Below are positions 25,248 through 33,789 of a DNA stretch of 64,000 bases, piece after piece. A model generated the notes under the pieces. It saw nothing but the letters and a program-made list of their open reading frames with translations. It searched no databases and was not told the DNA's origin. The stretch is from Planococcus maritimus (GTDB lineage Bacteria > Bacillota > Bacilli > Bacillales_A > Planococcaceae): assembly GCF_001592825.1 (NCBI RefSeq), contig NZ_LTZG01000032.1, forward strand, positions 62,001 through 126,000, written 5' to 3'. The position numbers and the translations under genes were made by a program. How positions within the stretch are numbered: the stretch's first letter is position 1; the number at the start of each line of letters is the position of its first letter.

Positions 25248-25809
25248 CGGCTTCCTCCCTCACCAGTTCATCAGATAATTTTTCGGCCGCTCTCCGGTAC
25301 AGATTGCTCTTGTGGACAAGCGATGCGATGAACAGCACTTTTGACAGCTCGCCGCCTTCATCGCTTTGGGTGTTCGCGACGGCTTCTGCCTGCCGCTCCA
25401 GTTCTTCTTTAAAGACAGCGTGATTGCCCTGCTGAAGCCCAAGGTACGTTTCGTAAAATGCGGATAGATCCAGTTCCCGCGCTTGTGCTTGTTCATTCAC
25501 TTTTTCCAGCACTTTTTTCACGTCGTTAATGGACAATGTGCTTTTCATCTGATAAATCAAGCTGATGAGCATGATGTGGTCGGGTGTGTATTTTTTTTGC
25601 TGCACCGGATAAAACAGCTTGCCTTTGGCATAATTATTGATCATCGTTTTCGTCAATATTTTGTCGTCCGGATATCTTTTCGTCTCGTGGAAGGCCGTTT
25701 CGAATAATTGAATGACTTGATCCACGTATAGATCGATTTTCGGAATATCGCTTGGACGGATTTGGCTGTCGAGAGCCAATTGGCTAATGAGCCGATCGAT
25801 GCTTTCCAT
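25228..25809 (-). CDS. DUF1836 domain-containing protein
   Basis: The 193-residue soluble helical protein begins MESIDRLISQLAL after GAGGTGA; the frame is open three codons further. The DUF1836 core lies at residues 30-100: VDQVIQLFETAF, LTKTMINNYAKGKLFYPVQQKKYT and LISLIYQMKSTLSI. This resembles a MerR-like helix-turn-helix arrangement, so DNA binding is possible, but no targets are known. It overlaps the DUF188 gene, so the two form an operon. Confidence 0.85.
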   Translation of the reverse strand: MESIDRLISQLALDSQIRPSDIPKIDLYVDQVIQLFETAFHETKRYPDDKILTKTMINNYAKGKLFYPVQQKKYTPDHIMLISLIYQMKSTLSINDVKKVLEKVNEQAQARELDLSAFYETYLGLQQGNHAVFKEELERQAEAVANTQSDEGGELSKVLFIASLVHKSNLYRRAAEKLSDELVREEADGKNSY

Positions 25810-25867
25810 TCGCTTCACCTCAACTTCTGTTACTTCATTTTACCCTATGATGGAAAAGCCGACAAAC

Positions 25868-25896
25868 TTGACCGGGAAAATTAATCTGTATATGAT
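25868..25896 (+). promoter_or_regulatory. Sigma-A promoter of the hemolysin III gene
   Basis: TTGACC (25868-25873), a 17-nt spacer and TATGAT (25891-25896) lie about 42 nt upstream of the ATG. Confidence 0.8.
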
Positions 25897-25938
25897 TATA
25901 TGTAGTTTCAATAACTACGTATCAGGAGGTATGTATAC

Positions 25939-26586
25939 ATGACCGCATTTATCCGAGAACCTTTCAACGCTTTATCCCATTTGGTCGGAGCTCTTTTGTC
26001 GTTTTCCGCTTTGCTCGCGATGGCCATCAAAGCCGCCTATTCACAGGCACCTGCGGCACATGTGACAGCGGTGGTCATATTCGGCATCAGCTTGATTCTG
26101 CTGTATACTGCTTCGACAGTCTACCATTCCGTCAAAGCACGCCCTGAGGTTATCGCCTTTTTCCGCAAATTGGATCATTCCATGATTTTCTTACTGATTG
26201 CCGGTTCCTACGCACCGTTTTGCTTGATTGCGCTTGAAGGTACACTTGGCTGGTCAATTTTCGCTATTGTGGCCTTGCTCGGTATTAGCGGCATCCTCTT
26301 CAAGATGATCTGGTTCCATTCGCCTCGCTGGCTGTCGACCGCCATCTATATTCTCATGGGATGGATCATCGTCTTTGCAGCGGCTCCGCTAGCCGCAAGC
26401 ATGTCCGCTGCTGGATTGTGGTTGCTCATTGCCGGAGGTCTTTTGTACACAATCGGCGGCGTCATCTATTGGCTCAAGCCTGATTTCCTTTCTTCCCGTT
26501 ATCTAGGCTTCCACGAAATTTTCCATATTTTCATCTTGCTCGGAAGCACTTGCCATTTCCTAGCTGTTTACTTATATGTGTTGTAA
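25939..26586 (+). CDS. Hemolysin III family protein (TrhA/PAQR type)
   Basis: The 215-residue protein has seven membrane spans. The PAQR metal site residues are seen in STVYHS near residue 60, LDHSMIFLLIAGSYAPF near 85, and GFHEIFHIFILLGSTCHF near 195 (three His positions). Bacterial members are linked to membrane fluidity control and once to hemolysis. A clear sigma-A promoter and AGGAGGT precede the ATG. The gene is monocistronic, ended by a hairpin at 26593. Confidence 0.93.
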   Translation: MTAFIREPFNALSHLVGALLSFSALLAMAIKAAYSQAPAAHVTAVVIFGISLILLYTASTVYHSVKARPEVIAFFRKLDHSMIFLLIAGSYAPFCLIALEGTLGWSIFAIVALLGISGILFKMIWFHSPRWLSTAIYILMGWIIVFAAAPLAASMSAAGLWLLIAGGLLYTIGGVIYWLKPDFLSSRYLGFHEIFHIFILLGSTCHFLAVYLYVL

Positions 26587-26590
26587 TGCA

Positions 26591-26624
26591 AAAAGAGCCG
26601 CTCTCTAATGAGAACGGCTCTTCA
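26591..26624 (+). terminator. Terminator of the hemolysin III gene
   Basis: AGAGCCG, TCTC/GAGA and CGGCTCT form a stem of about 11 bp with one mismatch. About 23 of 28 bases match the hairpin at 26864-26894 on the far side of repeat D. Confidence 0.75.
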
Positions 26625-26634
26625 GTTTGCCGAG

Positions 26635-26858
26635 AAAGTTAAATATCCGTATTTTCCGAAGCTTATCGCTCGCTTTCCGTGGGCTCGCGCCCAAGCCTCC
26701 TCAGTCGCTTTGCGCCTTGCGGGGTCTCGGTCGTCTCGCTGATCCACCGGAGTCGAGCGACCGCTTCTCCAAATACTTAGTGAGTTCATTGATTTTTCAT
26801 TGTTGAATAGTGTTACACTTTTTTCATTAATAGAGGATTACAGCCTTCTTCAACACTC
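26635..26858 (-). repeat. Dispersed intergenic repeat, copy D (inverted copy of B)
   Basis: On the minus strand it reads CCTCTATTAATGAAAA, CAACAATGAAAAATCAATGAAC, CTAAGTATTTGGAGAAGCG, CGACTCCGGTGGATCAGCGAG, GAGACCCCGCA, GACTGAGGAGGC, CCCACGGAAAGCGAGCG and ATAAGCTTCGGAAAATACGG (each block is read separately). The order and most bases match 6963-7240 on plus. No gene is present. Confidence 0.8.
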
Positions 26859-26862
26859 TGAA

Positions 26863-26897
26863 AAAGAGCCGTTCTCCGTGGAGAACGGCTCTTTTTT
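26863..26897. terminator. Terminator of the RsbR-like gene
   Basis: AAAGAGCCGTTCTCC pairs perfectly with GGAGAACGGCTCTTT with almost no loop; it is strong on the minus strand and also T-rich on plus. Confidence 0.85.
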
Positions 26898-27730
26898 TAT
26901 TCAAGCGCGTCGAGCGCCTGCATGAGGTTAGCATAGACCTTAATATTTTTGAAATCGATACCGAGCGTGACCGCGGTCTGTGCAATTTCAGGGCGAATTC
27001 CCGATAACACAGATTCCACGCCGATGATTCTCAGTGAGTCCATCAGCTGGAACAATTGATGGGCTACCATCGTGTCGACGATCGGAACTGCAGACAAGTC
27101 GATGTATAAGATCGTCAGTTTTTGCTTAGCGCTTTCTTCTAACGCCGTCTCCAAAATCACTTTGGCACGATAAGTATCGATGCCGCCGACCAGTGGCAAA
27201 ATCCCAACCCCGTTGCGGATCGGAATGACCGGGCTGCTCAACTCATCGATGACTTCCTGCTGGCTCGCCAACAAGCGCTGATGGGCCTCATGATGATGGC
27301 GCGCGAAACTTTCAACAATGAAGTCGAACACATCATTCAACATCTCACTCCAGCGCAGGGCATCCCGGCTGCCCGCTTTTTCGACTTTCTCGAAAAACTT
27401 ACGGACATAATTCCAATAGATTTTGCGCAATTGGCCAAGGTGCTCCATCACTTCGTACAGAGGTACGGATTGCTGGGCACGTTCTTTTGCGATGGTTGAG
27501 GACCAATCTTCTACATAAGCAAGGGATTCTTCTTTATCGTGGATAAAAATCGCCGTTACCGCTTCAATAAAGCCGAGTGATTCTTTTTTCAGCTTCTCGA
27601 TCGTTTCTTCAGATGCACTGGCGGAGTAAACGGTATTCGCATGATTGCCGCGAGTAGCTAGCCACTCTTCCACCATGGAGGTTTTATTTTTCAGAATGAA
27701 ATCATGTAGTTCTCTGCTAATTTCTCCCAT
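26897..27730 (-). CDS. RsbR-type STAS domain protein (stressosome component paralogue)
   Basis: The 277-residue protein has an N-terminal helical, non-haem globin-like sensor region (residues 1-150) and a C-terminal STAS domain. The linker and first strand read ELSSPVIPIRNGVGILPLVG, matching RsbR proteins, and the STAS core reads ILYIDLSAVPIVDTMVAHQLF. At the sites where RsbR paralogues usually have phosphorylated Thr (E-L/I-S-T-P and D-I-T-G), this protein has Ser. RsbR proteins with RsbS and RsbT build the stressosome that controls sigma-B. It is encoded alone, away from any rsb operon in view. AAAGGAG lies 10 nt before the ATG. Confidence 0.88.
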   Translation of the reverse strand: MGEISRELHDFILKNKTSMVEEWLATRGNHANTVYSASASEETIEKLKKESLGFIEAVTAIFIHDKEESLAYVEDWSSTIAKERAQQSVPLYEVMEHLGQLRKIYWNYVRKFFEKVEKAGSRDALRWSEMLNDVFDFIVESFARHHHEAHQRLLASQQEVIDELSSPVIPIRNGVGILPLVGGIDTYRAKVILETALEESAKQKLTILYIDLSAVPIVDTMVAHQLFQLMDSLRIIGVESVLSGIRPEIAQTAVTLGIDFKNIKVYANLMQALDALE

Positions 27731-27860
27731 AAGATATGCCGCTCCTTTTTCTAGCTTGTCCTTCTCATCTTATAAGATGCAACAATCGAAAAGCAAATTT
27801 ACCTTCTCCAGATGCACAAATATGCACCAGAAAAAGAAAGAAATAGACATCCCCAAATAA

Positions 27861-27900
27861 TAGAAGCCGCAGAATCCATACCCATTCTGCGGCTTCTATG
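27861..27900 (-). terminator. Terminator of the 70-aa membrane protein gene
   Basis: TAGAAGCCGCAGAAT pairs perfectly with ATTCTGCGGCTTCTA. It has no long T-run, but it immediately follows the stop. Confidence 0.7.
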
Positions 27901-28113
27901 TTATTGATTGCTGCGTTTTCTGATAGCGAAGCTCGCGATAATGCCGCCAATGCCAAATGCGGCCATCACTCCCCATAAAATAAGAAGGATGATTGAGCCG
28001 AGGCCGGTGCCGCCGTCCATGACGGATGACAGCTGAAGGAAAAAGAACCCAAGGCTGAACAATGTAATCGCTCCGAAATAAATCAATCTGGCATTGAAAC
28101 TGAAGTTCTTCAT
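27901..28113 (-). CDS. Small two-span membrane protein, 70 aa
   Basis: The start is the ATG of MKNFSFNARLIY after AAAAGGGGG; the longer frame to 28158 lacks a binding site. Two hydrophobic helices are seen (YFGAITLFSLGFFFLQL and GSIILLILWGVMAAFGIGGIIA), with a basic C-terminus RKRSNQ. I do not recognise a family. It lies between sbcC and the RsbR-like gene on the same strand. Confidence 0.7.
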   Translation of the reverse strand: MKNFSFNARLIYFGAITLFSLGFFFLQLSSVMDGGTGLGSIILLILWGVMAAFGIGGIIASFAIRKRSNQ

Positions 28114-28186
28114 GGTCAAACCCCCTTTTCCAAAACAAGCTTTGCTCTTATGATTCACGTTCCGCTTATATTGTAAACGCTGCTGG

Positions 28187-31100
28187 TCATTTCAATTGGA
28201 AACGGGTCCGGCTAATGCCTTCTTTCGTCTTTTCCACTTCCAAAATTGCCGGTATCGCTGCTTTCAATTCTTGCACGTGGGAAATGACGCCGATCATCCG
28301 ACCCGACTTTTGCAAGTCCACCAAGGTCTCAATGGCTTTATTCAGCGACTCTTCATCCAGTGAACCGAAGCCTTCGTCGATAAACATCGTCTCGATCGAC
28401 ACATTGCCTTCAAAGCTCTGGATGACATCGGCCATTCCGAGCGCGAGACATAGGGAGGCGTTGAACTTCTCGCCTCCGGACATCGTTTTGACGTCGCGCG
28501 CCTGGCCGGTATAGGCATCATACACATCAAGGCCGAGCCCGCTTTGTTTCCCGCGCGCTTCCTGCCGGTCGCTTCTCGTCAAATGGAATTGCCCGTTTGA
28601 TAAATGCTTGAGCCGTTCATTGGCCGCTTCTAGGATTTGTTCCAAATACTCAATCTGTAAATAACGCTCAAAAGACAGCTTCAAATCGTTCTGTCCACGA
28701 ATCGTATCGTAAAGGTCGACGATGCGGACGAATTCCGCCTCTGCTGCCGCTTCTTTTGCGGACGCTTCGGACACTTCCTCAAAGAACGCTTGCGCTTTTT
28801 TGCTGTATTCTTTGGACGTATTGAATTCGGAAAGCGCCCGTTCGTAATCAGCCTTCAACTCATCAAGTGCCTGTTCCGCATTCGATACGTCGATGCGTTC
28901 ACGGCCATTGAGTAGATTTTCAAGCTCTGCCATTTGACGTTCGGTCGTGTGGCGGTCTTGTTTGTACTGCTCAATTTTCTTTTTCAATTCCTCGTAGCGA
29001 GCGGCGTCAAGCTTGGCTTGCTCATAAGCGAATTTTGAGACAAAGGCGGATTTCGCCAACGCTTCCTCGAAACGGCTTTCGGCATGCTTACTCTTTTCCT
29101 GTACTTCTTGTACGGATTGCTTGCTATGGCGAAGTGACACGACCGCTTCTGATACTTGCCGCTCGGCTATTTGCAAGGCTTCCTGCGCTTGTTGCCAAGC
29201 AGTTTCTAAGCGGTCTTTTGTTTGCTGTGCTTTGGCGATTTCCACTTGAAGAGAGCCGGGTTCACGGAGCGATTCTGGAATCGCCTCAAGCTTGCTGCGA
29301 AATACCGCATCGCTCGATTCGTAAGCCGAACGTTTCTCTTGTGCGCTCTGCTGCACTTCTATCTGCTGTTTCTTTAATGTCGAAAGCTTCTCTTCTAGTT
29401 CCTGGCTGTGCATTTTCTGCTGGCGCAGCTGTTCTTTATCAGACTGCAGGCGGGCAAGCTCTTCATTGAGCAATTGTTGCTGCGCCTGTATCGCCTCTAG
29501 TTGCGCCCCCGCTTGTTCTGCAGCGATTGACAGTGCCCCCAGTTCTTCACGTTTTGTCGCCGCCTGTTCTAAAGCTGCGGCCTCTTCCGCTTCCGTTTTA
29601 CGGAATTTCTGCTCTTGTTGCGACAATTCTTGTTTGGCCTGCTCCATCGCTTCCTGGTTGACGGCGGCAGAACCATCTTGCTGTTTCGCCGGATGGTCAA
29701 AGCTTCCACAAACCGGGCACGCTTGCCCGTCATGCAGAGTCGATGCCAGTAGGGCCGCCTGATTGGCGAACCAATCATGCTCCATCGATTGGTAAGCTTG
29801 TTGCGCTTGTTCAAACTTGGCTTTGTCTACAAGCGCTTGTTGTGACAAACTTTCGAGTTTTTGCTCCAAGCGAAGATACTCTGACACGACGCGTTGCTGC
29901 TCCGCCAAGCGATCTTTTTGGTCACGTTTGCTATCGGCATGCTCAAGTTTTTCTTCCAATTGCTGAATCAGTGACCTTGTTTTCGATACTTGTGCTTCAA
30001 GCGTTGCTGCTTGTTCATCTGTTTGCTGTAGAACGGTCTTTGCCTGAATCGCTGCCCGCTCAAATTGTTGGACCGTTAAGCGTTGCTGTTCGAGTTCCGC
30101 TACACCAGACTCCATATCTTGCAATCGGATCAGTGCTTGCTGCGCAGCTTGCCGTTCTTCTTGGCGGCTCTCTTCTGTATCTTTTACTTGTTGTGCCTGC
30201 CGCTTTTTTTCCTGCGCTCGCTGTTCAACTGTTTCAGCACGAAGCAGTTCTTCGCGTTTTTGGTGCTCATTGGCCGCAAGTTCCATTACCTGCTCTTCCA
30301 AGCCAGTGATCATGCCCGCCTGGTCAGCTGCTGTGATTTTCAATTCCCATTCTTTGACCGCAGGAGCTTGTTGGTCCAACTCCTGCAAATGGCGCTGTTT
30401 TAATTCCAATTCATCGAAGCGCTCGTTCCAGCCTTTTGCTTCATGGAACTCGGCCATTTTTCGATTGTGAAAATCGTAGGATTGCCGGTAGCGCTCTTGC
30501 AAGTTTGCGCTCTCTGACCGGTAATGGCTGATTTCCCCTTCCAGCCCTGTGAGCAATTGGCTACGCTGGAAGTCAGCTTGCGCGAACACCTCGAACAGCG
30601 CTGAATCACGTTGGGGCAAAGAACCCGCAATGGCCTGCACTTGCTCTTTGTAACGCATTTGCTGCGCTTTAAAGCGTTCCTGCGCTTCGTCCTTTTTCTG
30701 CTTAAGACGCTCGGCAACCAAGCGGTATGGCTCGGTGCGGAAAATTTTCCGTAAGATTGCTTCTTTATTGTCCGTTTCAGACGTCAAGAGCTTACGGAAC
30801 TCCCCTTGCGGCAGCATGACGATTTGGTTGAACTGTGAAAAAGTCAGTCCCAGAATCTCTTCAATGCGGCGATTGAGCTCCGAGACGATTTGCCGCTCGA
30901 CACACGGCTTTTCGCCTGTGGGGGTAATCTCGAAAAATTCATAGCGCTCACCGGTCGCACTTTTATTGCCTTGTTTCACGTGGCTCATTTGGCGCAAGAT
31001 ACGGTAAGTGGTGCCGTGAACTTCAAAGGTCAACTCAGCTGAAGTATGGACTGAATCCTTGGCGAAATCGCTGCGCAGGTTTTTCGGTTCGCTTCTATCG

Positions 31101-31276
31101 GTCCCGCTTGCCGAGCCGTAAAGCGCAAAGCAAATGCCATCAAAAATGCTGGTCTTGCCAGAACCCGTGCTGCCGGAAATGACGAAGAGGCGGTTGCCTG
31201 CTAAATCTTCGAAATTGATTTCTTCGCTATCACGGTACGGGCCGAATGCTGTCAGTTTTAATTTGACCGGTCTCAT
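28187..31276 (-). CDS. sbcC: Exonuclease SbcC, ATPase subunit of SbcCD
   Basis: This 1029-residue SMC-like ATPase partners SbcD to cleave hairpins and DNA ends. Walker A is GSTGSGKTS near residue 35, with two long coiled-coil arms to either side of a zinc hook CPVCGSFDHP near 519. The C-terminal ABC signature is TMSGGEKFNASLCLALGMA, then Walker B MFIDEGFGSLDEES near 970. The length is typical. Its ATG overlaps the sbcD stop by 4 nt (ATGA). The operon is preceded by an SOS-like box at 32465. Confidence 0.96.
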   Translation of the reverse strand: MRPVKLKLTAFGPYRDSEEINFEDLAGNRLFVISGSTGSGKTSIFDGICFALYGSASGTDRSEPKNLRSDFAKDSVHTSAELTFEVHGTTYRILRQMSHVKQGNKSATGERYEFFEITPTGEKPCVERQIVSELNRRIEEILGLTFSQFNQIVMLPQGEFRKLLTSETDNKEAILRKIFRTEPYRLVAERLKQKKDEAQERFKAQQMRYKEQVQAIAGSLPQRDSALFEVFAQADFQRSQLLTGLEGEISHYRSESANLQERYRQSYDFHNRKMAEFHEAKGWNERFDELELKQRHLQELDQQAPAVKEWELKITAADQAGMITGLEEQVMELAANEHQKREELLRAETVEQRAQEKKRQAQQVKDTEESRQEERQAAQQALIRLQDMESGVAELEQQRLTVQQFERAAIQAKTVLQQTDEQAATLEAQVSKTRSLIQQLEEKLEHADSKRDQKDRLAEQQRVVSEYLRLEQKLESLSQQALVDKAKFEQAQQAYQSMEHDWFANQAALLASTLHDGQACPVCGSFDHPAKQQDGSAAVNQEAMEQAKQELSQQEQKFRKTEAEEAAALEQAATKREELGALSIAAEQAGAQLEAIQAQQQLLNEELARLQSDKEQLRQQKMHSQELEEKLSTLKKQQIEVQQSAQEKRSAYESSDAVFRSKLEAIPESLREPGSLQVEIAKAQQTKDRLETAWQQAQEALQIAERQVSEAVVSLRHSKQSVQEVQEKSKHAESRFEEALAKSAFVSKFAYEQAKLDAARYEELKKKIEQYKQDRHTTERQMAELENLLNGRERIDVSNAEQALDELKADYERALSEFNTSKEYSKKAQAFFEEVSEASAKEAAAEAEFVRIVDLYDTIRGQNDLKLSFERYLQIEYLEQILEAANERLKHLSNGQFHLTRSDRQEARGKQSGLGLDVYDAYTGQARDVKTMSGGEKFNASLCLALGMADVIQSFEGNVSIETMFIDEGFGSLDEESLNKAIETLVDLQKSGRMIGVISHVQELKAAIPAILEVEKTKEGISRTRFQLK

Positions 31277-32436
31277 GATTTCACCTCTTCCCGCTCAGAG
31301 TCGGCGTGCAAAAACTCCTGCAACACTTCGCCGAATAGTTCTGCAGTCTCCTCAGAAGGCGCATCCCCTTTTACTTCTTCATAGAAAGCATTGAATAATT
31401 GCATCGGGTCCATTTTCCGGCGCTTGCCAATGGTCGACTCACTCGCTTCTTTTGCAAAGGTTTTGCGCTGTACGTGCATCGCATTCGGATACACCGACCG
31501 CACTTTTTCCATCGGGTATAAAACAGGCGTTTCGTCGAGCAAAGTAACGAAAACATAATCTTCGCTTCTTTCATGCGCTGTGATTTCTGAGATGGTCCCT
31601 TCGACAGAACGCATATCGCGCTTGGCATCGAACAAGCGCTTTTCCACACTGGCGGAACCGTCTGCCGCTAATTCGACGATAAGGAATCCTTTTTGATGAT
31701 GCTCTTCCGATATCGAATATTTCATCGGCGACCCCGAATAGCGGATCGTCTCGTTCAATACATAATGCGCTTTGTGCAAATGGCCAAGCGCCGTGTAATG
31801 AAACGGCTTGAAATGCTGCGCGCTGACGTGTTCAGCACCGCCGATGGCAAGCGGCCGTTCGGAATCACTTGTATTGTCTTCCTGTTCCCCGCGCGGCGTC
31901 ACGAATGCATGGCCGACGAAAACATGGCGCGCCAATGGATCTAGCCCTTCGGAGATGCGCCCCGTGATCGCTTTCATCGCATCGTCATGCGTCTTGATGT
32001 CTGGATCTTCCAACACATGGCGCACTCTGGATGGATCGGTGTATGGAACCAGGTGGAAATGGACTTCTCCCGCGCTATCGTTCAGAACGACCGGCTCGAA
32101 TTCGCGGCGGATGGGCCCTGCGATATGGAGGCCGTTGCTCTTCAATGCACGGCTTCCAAAATCCAAGCGGCTGGGGCTGTCATGGTTTCCTGCAACAGCG
32201 ATGACCGGCACTCCCATGTCCAAAACAATAGTTGCCAGCGTGTCATCAAGCAAACGGACCGCTTCTGTCGGCGGCACGGCACGGTCGTATAAATCACCGG
32301 CGATCACAAGCGCATCGGGGCGCTCTTGTTCGATGGCTTCGATCAATTGTGCCAGCACAAATCGCTGGTCTTCTGTCATATGTACGCCCTGCACCAGTTT
32401 CCCGAGATGCCAGTCAGCGGTGTGGATGAATTTCAT
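31273..32436 (-). CDS. sbcD: Exonuclease SbcD, nuclease subunit of SbcCD
   Basis: The 387-residue metallophosphatase-fold nuclease has the Mre11-type motifs in order: I, HTADWHLGK near residue 5; II, VIAGDLYDRAVPP near 44; III, AVAGNHDSPSRL near 80; IV, FVGHAFV near 170; and V, ALGHLHKAHYV near 215. The C-terminal capping domain follows. AAAGGGG lies before the ATG. Upstream, a TATAAT on the minus strand is followed by a LexA-like box, so DNA damage induction of sbcDC is predicted. Confidence 0.96.
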   Translation of the reverse strand: MKFIHTADWHLGKLVQGVHMTEDQRFVLAQLIEAIEQERPDALVIAGDLYDRAVPPTEAVRLLDDTLATIVLDMGVPVIAVAGNHDSPSRLDFGSRALKSNGLHIAGPIRREFEPVVLNDSAGEVHFHLVPYTDPSRVRHVLEDPDIKTHDDAMKAITGRISEGLDPLARHVFVGHAFVTPRGEQEDNTSDSERPLAIGGAEHVSAQHFKPFHYTALGHLHKAHYVLNETIRYSGSPMKYSISEEHHQKGFLIVELAADGSASVEKRLFDAKRDMRSVEGTISEITAHERSEDYVFVTLLDETPVLYPMEKVRSVYPNAMHVQRKTFAKEASESTIGKRRKMDPMQLFNAFYEEVKGDAPSEETAELFGEVLQEFLHADSEREEVKS

Positions 32437-32464
32437 GAAAAAATCCCCTTTCTTCTATATAAAA

Positions 32465-32476
32465 GAATATACGTTC
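32465..32476 (-). promoter_or_regulatory. LexA-like SOS box upstream of sbcD
   Basis: On the minus strand GAACGTATATTC matches the Gram-positive SOS core GAAC-N4-GTTC at 7 of 8 positions. It lies just downstream of the TATAAT (32482-32487 on minus), a position suited to repression. Confidence 0.6.
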
Positions 32477-32502
32477 GTTCCATTATACACGATTCATTTC
32501 AC

Positions 32503-32531
32503 TTGTTTCACTCACTCGTTCGGTATATAAT
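32503..32531 (+). promoter_or_regulatory. Promoter of the WYL-like gene
   Basis: TTGTTT (32503-32508), a 17-nt spacer and TATAAT (32526-32531), 34 nt before the ATG. Confidence 0.65.
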
Positions 32532-32533
32532 GA

Positions 32534-32545
32534 GAACAAACGTTC
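32534..32545 (+). promoter_or_regulatory. SOS box (LexA operator) of the WYL-like gene
   Basis: GAACAAACGTTC is a perfect GAAC-N4-GTTC palindrome, starting 3 nt after the TATAAT. LexA bound here would block initiation. Confidence 0.8.
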
Positions 32546-32564
32546 TTATCCGAGGAGGGTTATC

Positions 32565-32786
32565 ATGAAAGCACAGCTATTAAAGGCATTCAAATACCAG
32601 CAATTGATCGACATGATGTACATCGCAAACGATGGCACCATCAGCAAGCGGCGCGTCAAGATCCTGAAAGTCAGCGGCGATTCATTCCAAGCTTATTGTT
32701 TTTTGCGCCGCGAAAAACGCCATTTTAAAATCAGCCATGTGCTTTCGTGCATGCCTGTCCGTACGAAAGAACGCCAAATTGTCTGA
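32565..32786 (+). CDS. Small WYL-domain-like protein, 73 aa, SOS-box controlled
   Basis: GAGGAGGG lies 7 nt before the ATG. The 73-residue protein runs MKAQLLKAFKYQQLIDMMYI, DGTISKRRVKILKVSGDSF, QAYCFLRREKRHFKISHVLS. This is the core of a WYL domain: an R-rich beta strand, then aYCflRRexRxFki. There is no helix-turn-helix and no C-terminal extension. WYL domains bind ligands or nucleic acid ends in transcription factors such as PafBC, many acting in DNA damage response. A stand-alone WYL core under a perfect SOS box, facing sbcDC, suggests a DNA damage role. The family assignment is by eye. Confidence 0.75.
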   Translation: MKAQLLKAFKYQQLIDMMYIANDGTISKRRVKILKVSGDSFQAYCFLRREKRHFKISHVLSCMPVRTKERQIV

Positions 32787-32852
32787 ACCTTTTTCCGGCT
32801 TTCCTTTCTTTGTGCTACACTAAAAGGAAATGGAAAATGGAGGATGAGACTC

Positions 32853-33293
32853 ATGAGATTAACCGTTTACCTTGCAGGGGAAATCCACAGTTCATGGCGT
32901 GAAGAAATCAAAAAGAAATCCTTGGCGCTGAATTTGCCAGTCGATTTCGTCGGGCCGATGGAAGACCACGACCGCTCCGACAATATTGGCGAAGAAATCC
33001 TCGGCGAACAGCCAAGCGCCATTTTCAAAGACGCCGCCGCGTCCAGCTTCAATAATTTGCGCACAAGCGTGTTGATGGAAAAATCAGACCTCGTCATCGC
33101 CCTCTTCGGCGAGCAATACAAGCAATGGAACACCGCGATGGATGCAAGTGCTGCTTTGGCAAGCCATAAGCCGCTCATCGTCATCCGCCCTGAGAAATTA
33201 CACCATCCATTAAAAGAGCTGTCCCAAAAAGCCAACGCCACGGTTGAAACTTGCGACCAGGCGATCAAGGCTTTGTCTTATATTTTCGAATAG
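32853..33293 (+). CDS. YtoQ family protein
   Basis: The 146-residue protein starts MRLTVYLAGEIHSSWR, the conserved YtoQ opening, with LPVDFVGPMEDHDRSDNIGEEILG, FNNLRTSVLMEKSDLVIALFG and KQWNTAMDASAALASHKPLIV (read as separate blocks). The fold resembles nucleoside 2-deoxyribosyltransferases, so a nucleotide-related activity is possible but unproven. I chose the second ATG (32853) because GGAGG lies 9 nt upstream; the first ATG at 32844 directly follows the binding site. Confidence 0.9.
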   Translation: MRLTVYLAGEIHSSWREEIKKKSLALNLPVDFVGPMEDHDRSDNIGEEILGEQPSAIFKDAAASSFNNLRTSVLMEKSDLVIALFGEQYKQWNTAMDASAALASHKPLIVIRPEKLHHPLKELSQKANATVETCDQAIKALSYIFE

Positions 33294-33299
33294 CGAAAA

Positions 33300-33328
33300 G
33301 TGCAGCGGCCGAGCCGTTGCATTTTTTT
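33300..33328 (+). terminator. Terminator of the ytoQ-like gene
   Basis: TGCAGCGGC pairs with GCCGTTGCA, one G-T pair, followed by T7. Confidence 0.8.
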
Positions 33329-33542
33329 GTTGGTGAATTTGAATATTGGAATGATGGAAAACCTAAATCGCTTGGCAGTCTCGTTTAGTTGGACTTGATA
33401 GCGTCGGATGTGTTTAGGTGAGTTCACTTCTGTACCCAGTTGCCGGCTAGTGGGGAATCGCTTCCCGGGTGATAGTGAAATGAGATAGCGAGGGTTTGCT
33501 TGCGGAAGAGTTTTGGCATTTTGGTTGAGCTTCGGCGTGTTA

Positions 33543-33631
33543 GTCGCCGCCGGGCTTTGGGTTGGCCTCTTGCCTTAAGCCAAGAAGAACACTTGTCTTA
33601 AGGCGTCGGCTCACCCTTGGCGCTCGGCGAC
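33543..33631 (+). other. 89-nt covarying stem-loop, copy 3
   Basis: GTCGCCG pairs with CGGCGAC (all Watson-Crick); inner GGGT/ACCC and GGCC/GGC(T) pairs follow; the apical hairpin at 33572-33604 has GCCTTAAG/CTTAAGGC and CAAG/CTTG. Confidence 0.65.
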
Positions 33632-33789
33632 TTTGAGATTTCGTTATATGTGGACTGTTTAAATCGCTCAGCTTCTGTACCCAGTTGCCGGCTAGTGGGG
33701 AAATCGCTTCCCGGGTGATGGTTGAAATAAGATAGCGAGGGTTTGCTTACGTAAGAGTTTTGGCATTTCGGTTGAGCTTCGGTGTGTTA

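Noticed and set aside
31808-32530. 240-codon plus-strand frame opposite sbcD
   Set aside because: It is antisense to all five metallophosphatase motifs of SbcD and shows serine/arginine-rich shadow composition.
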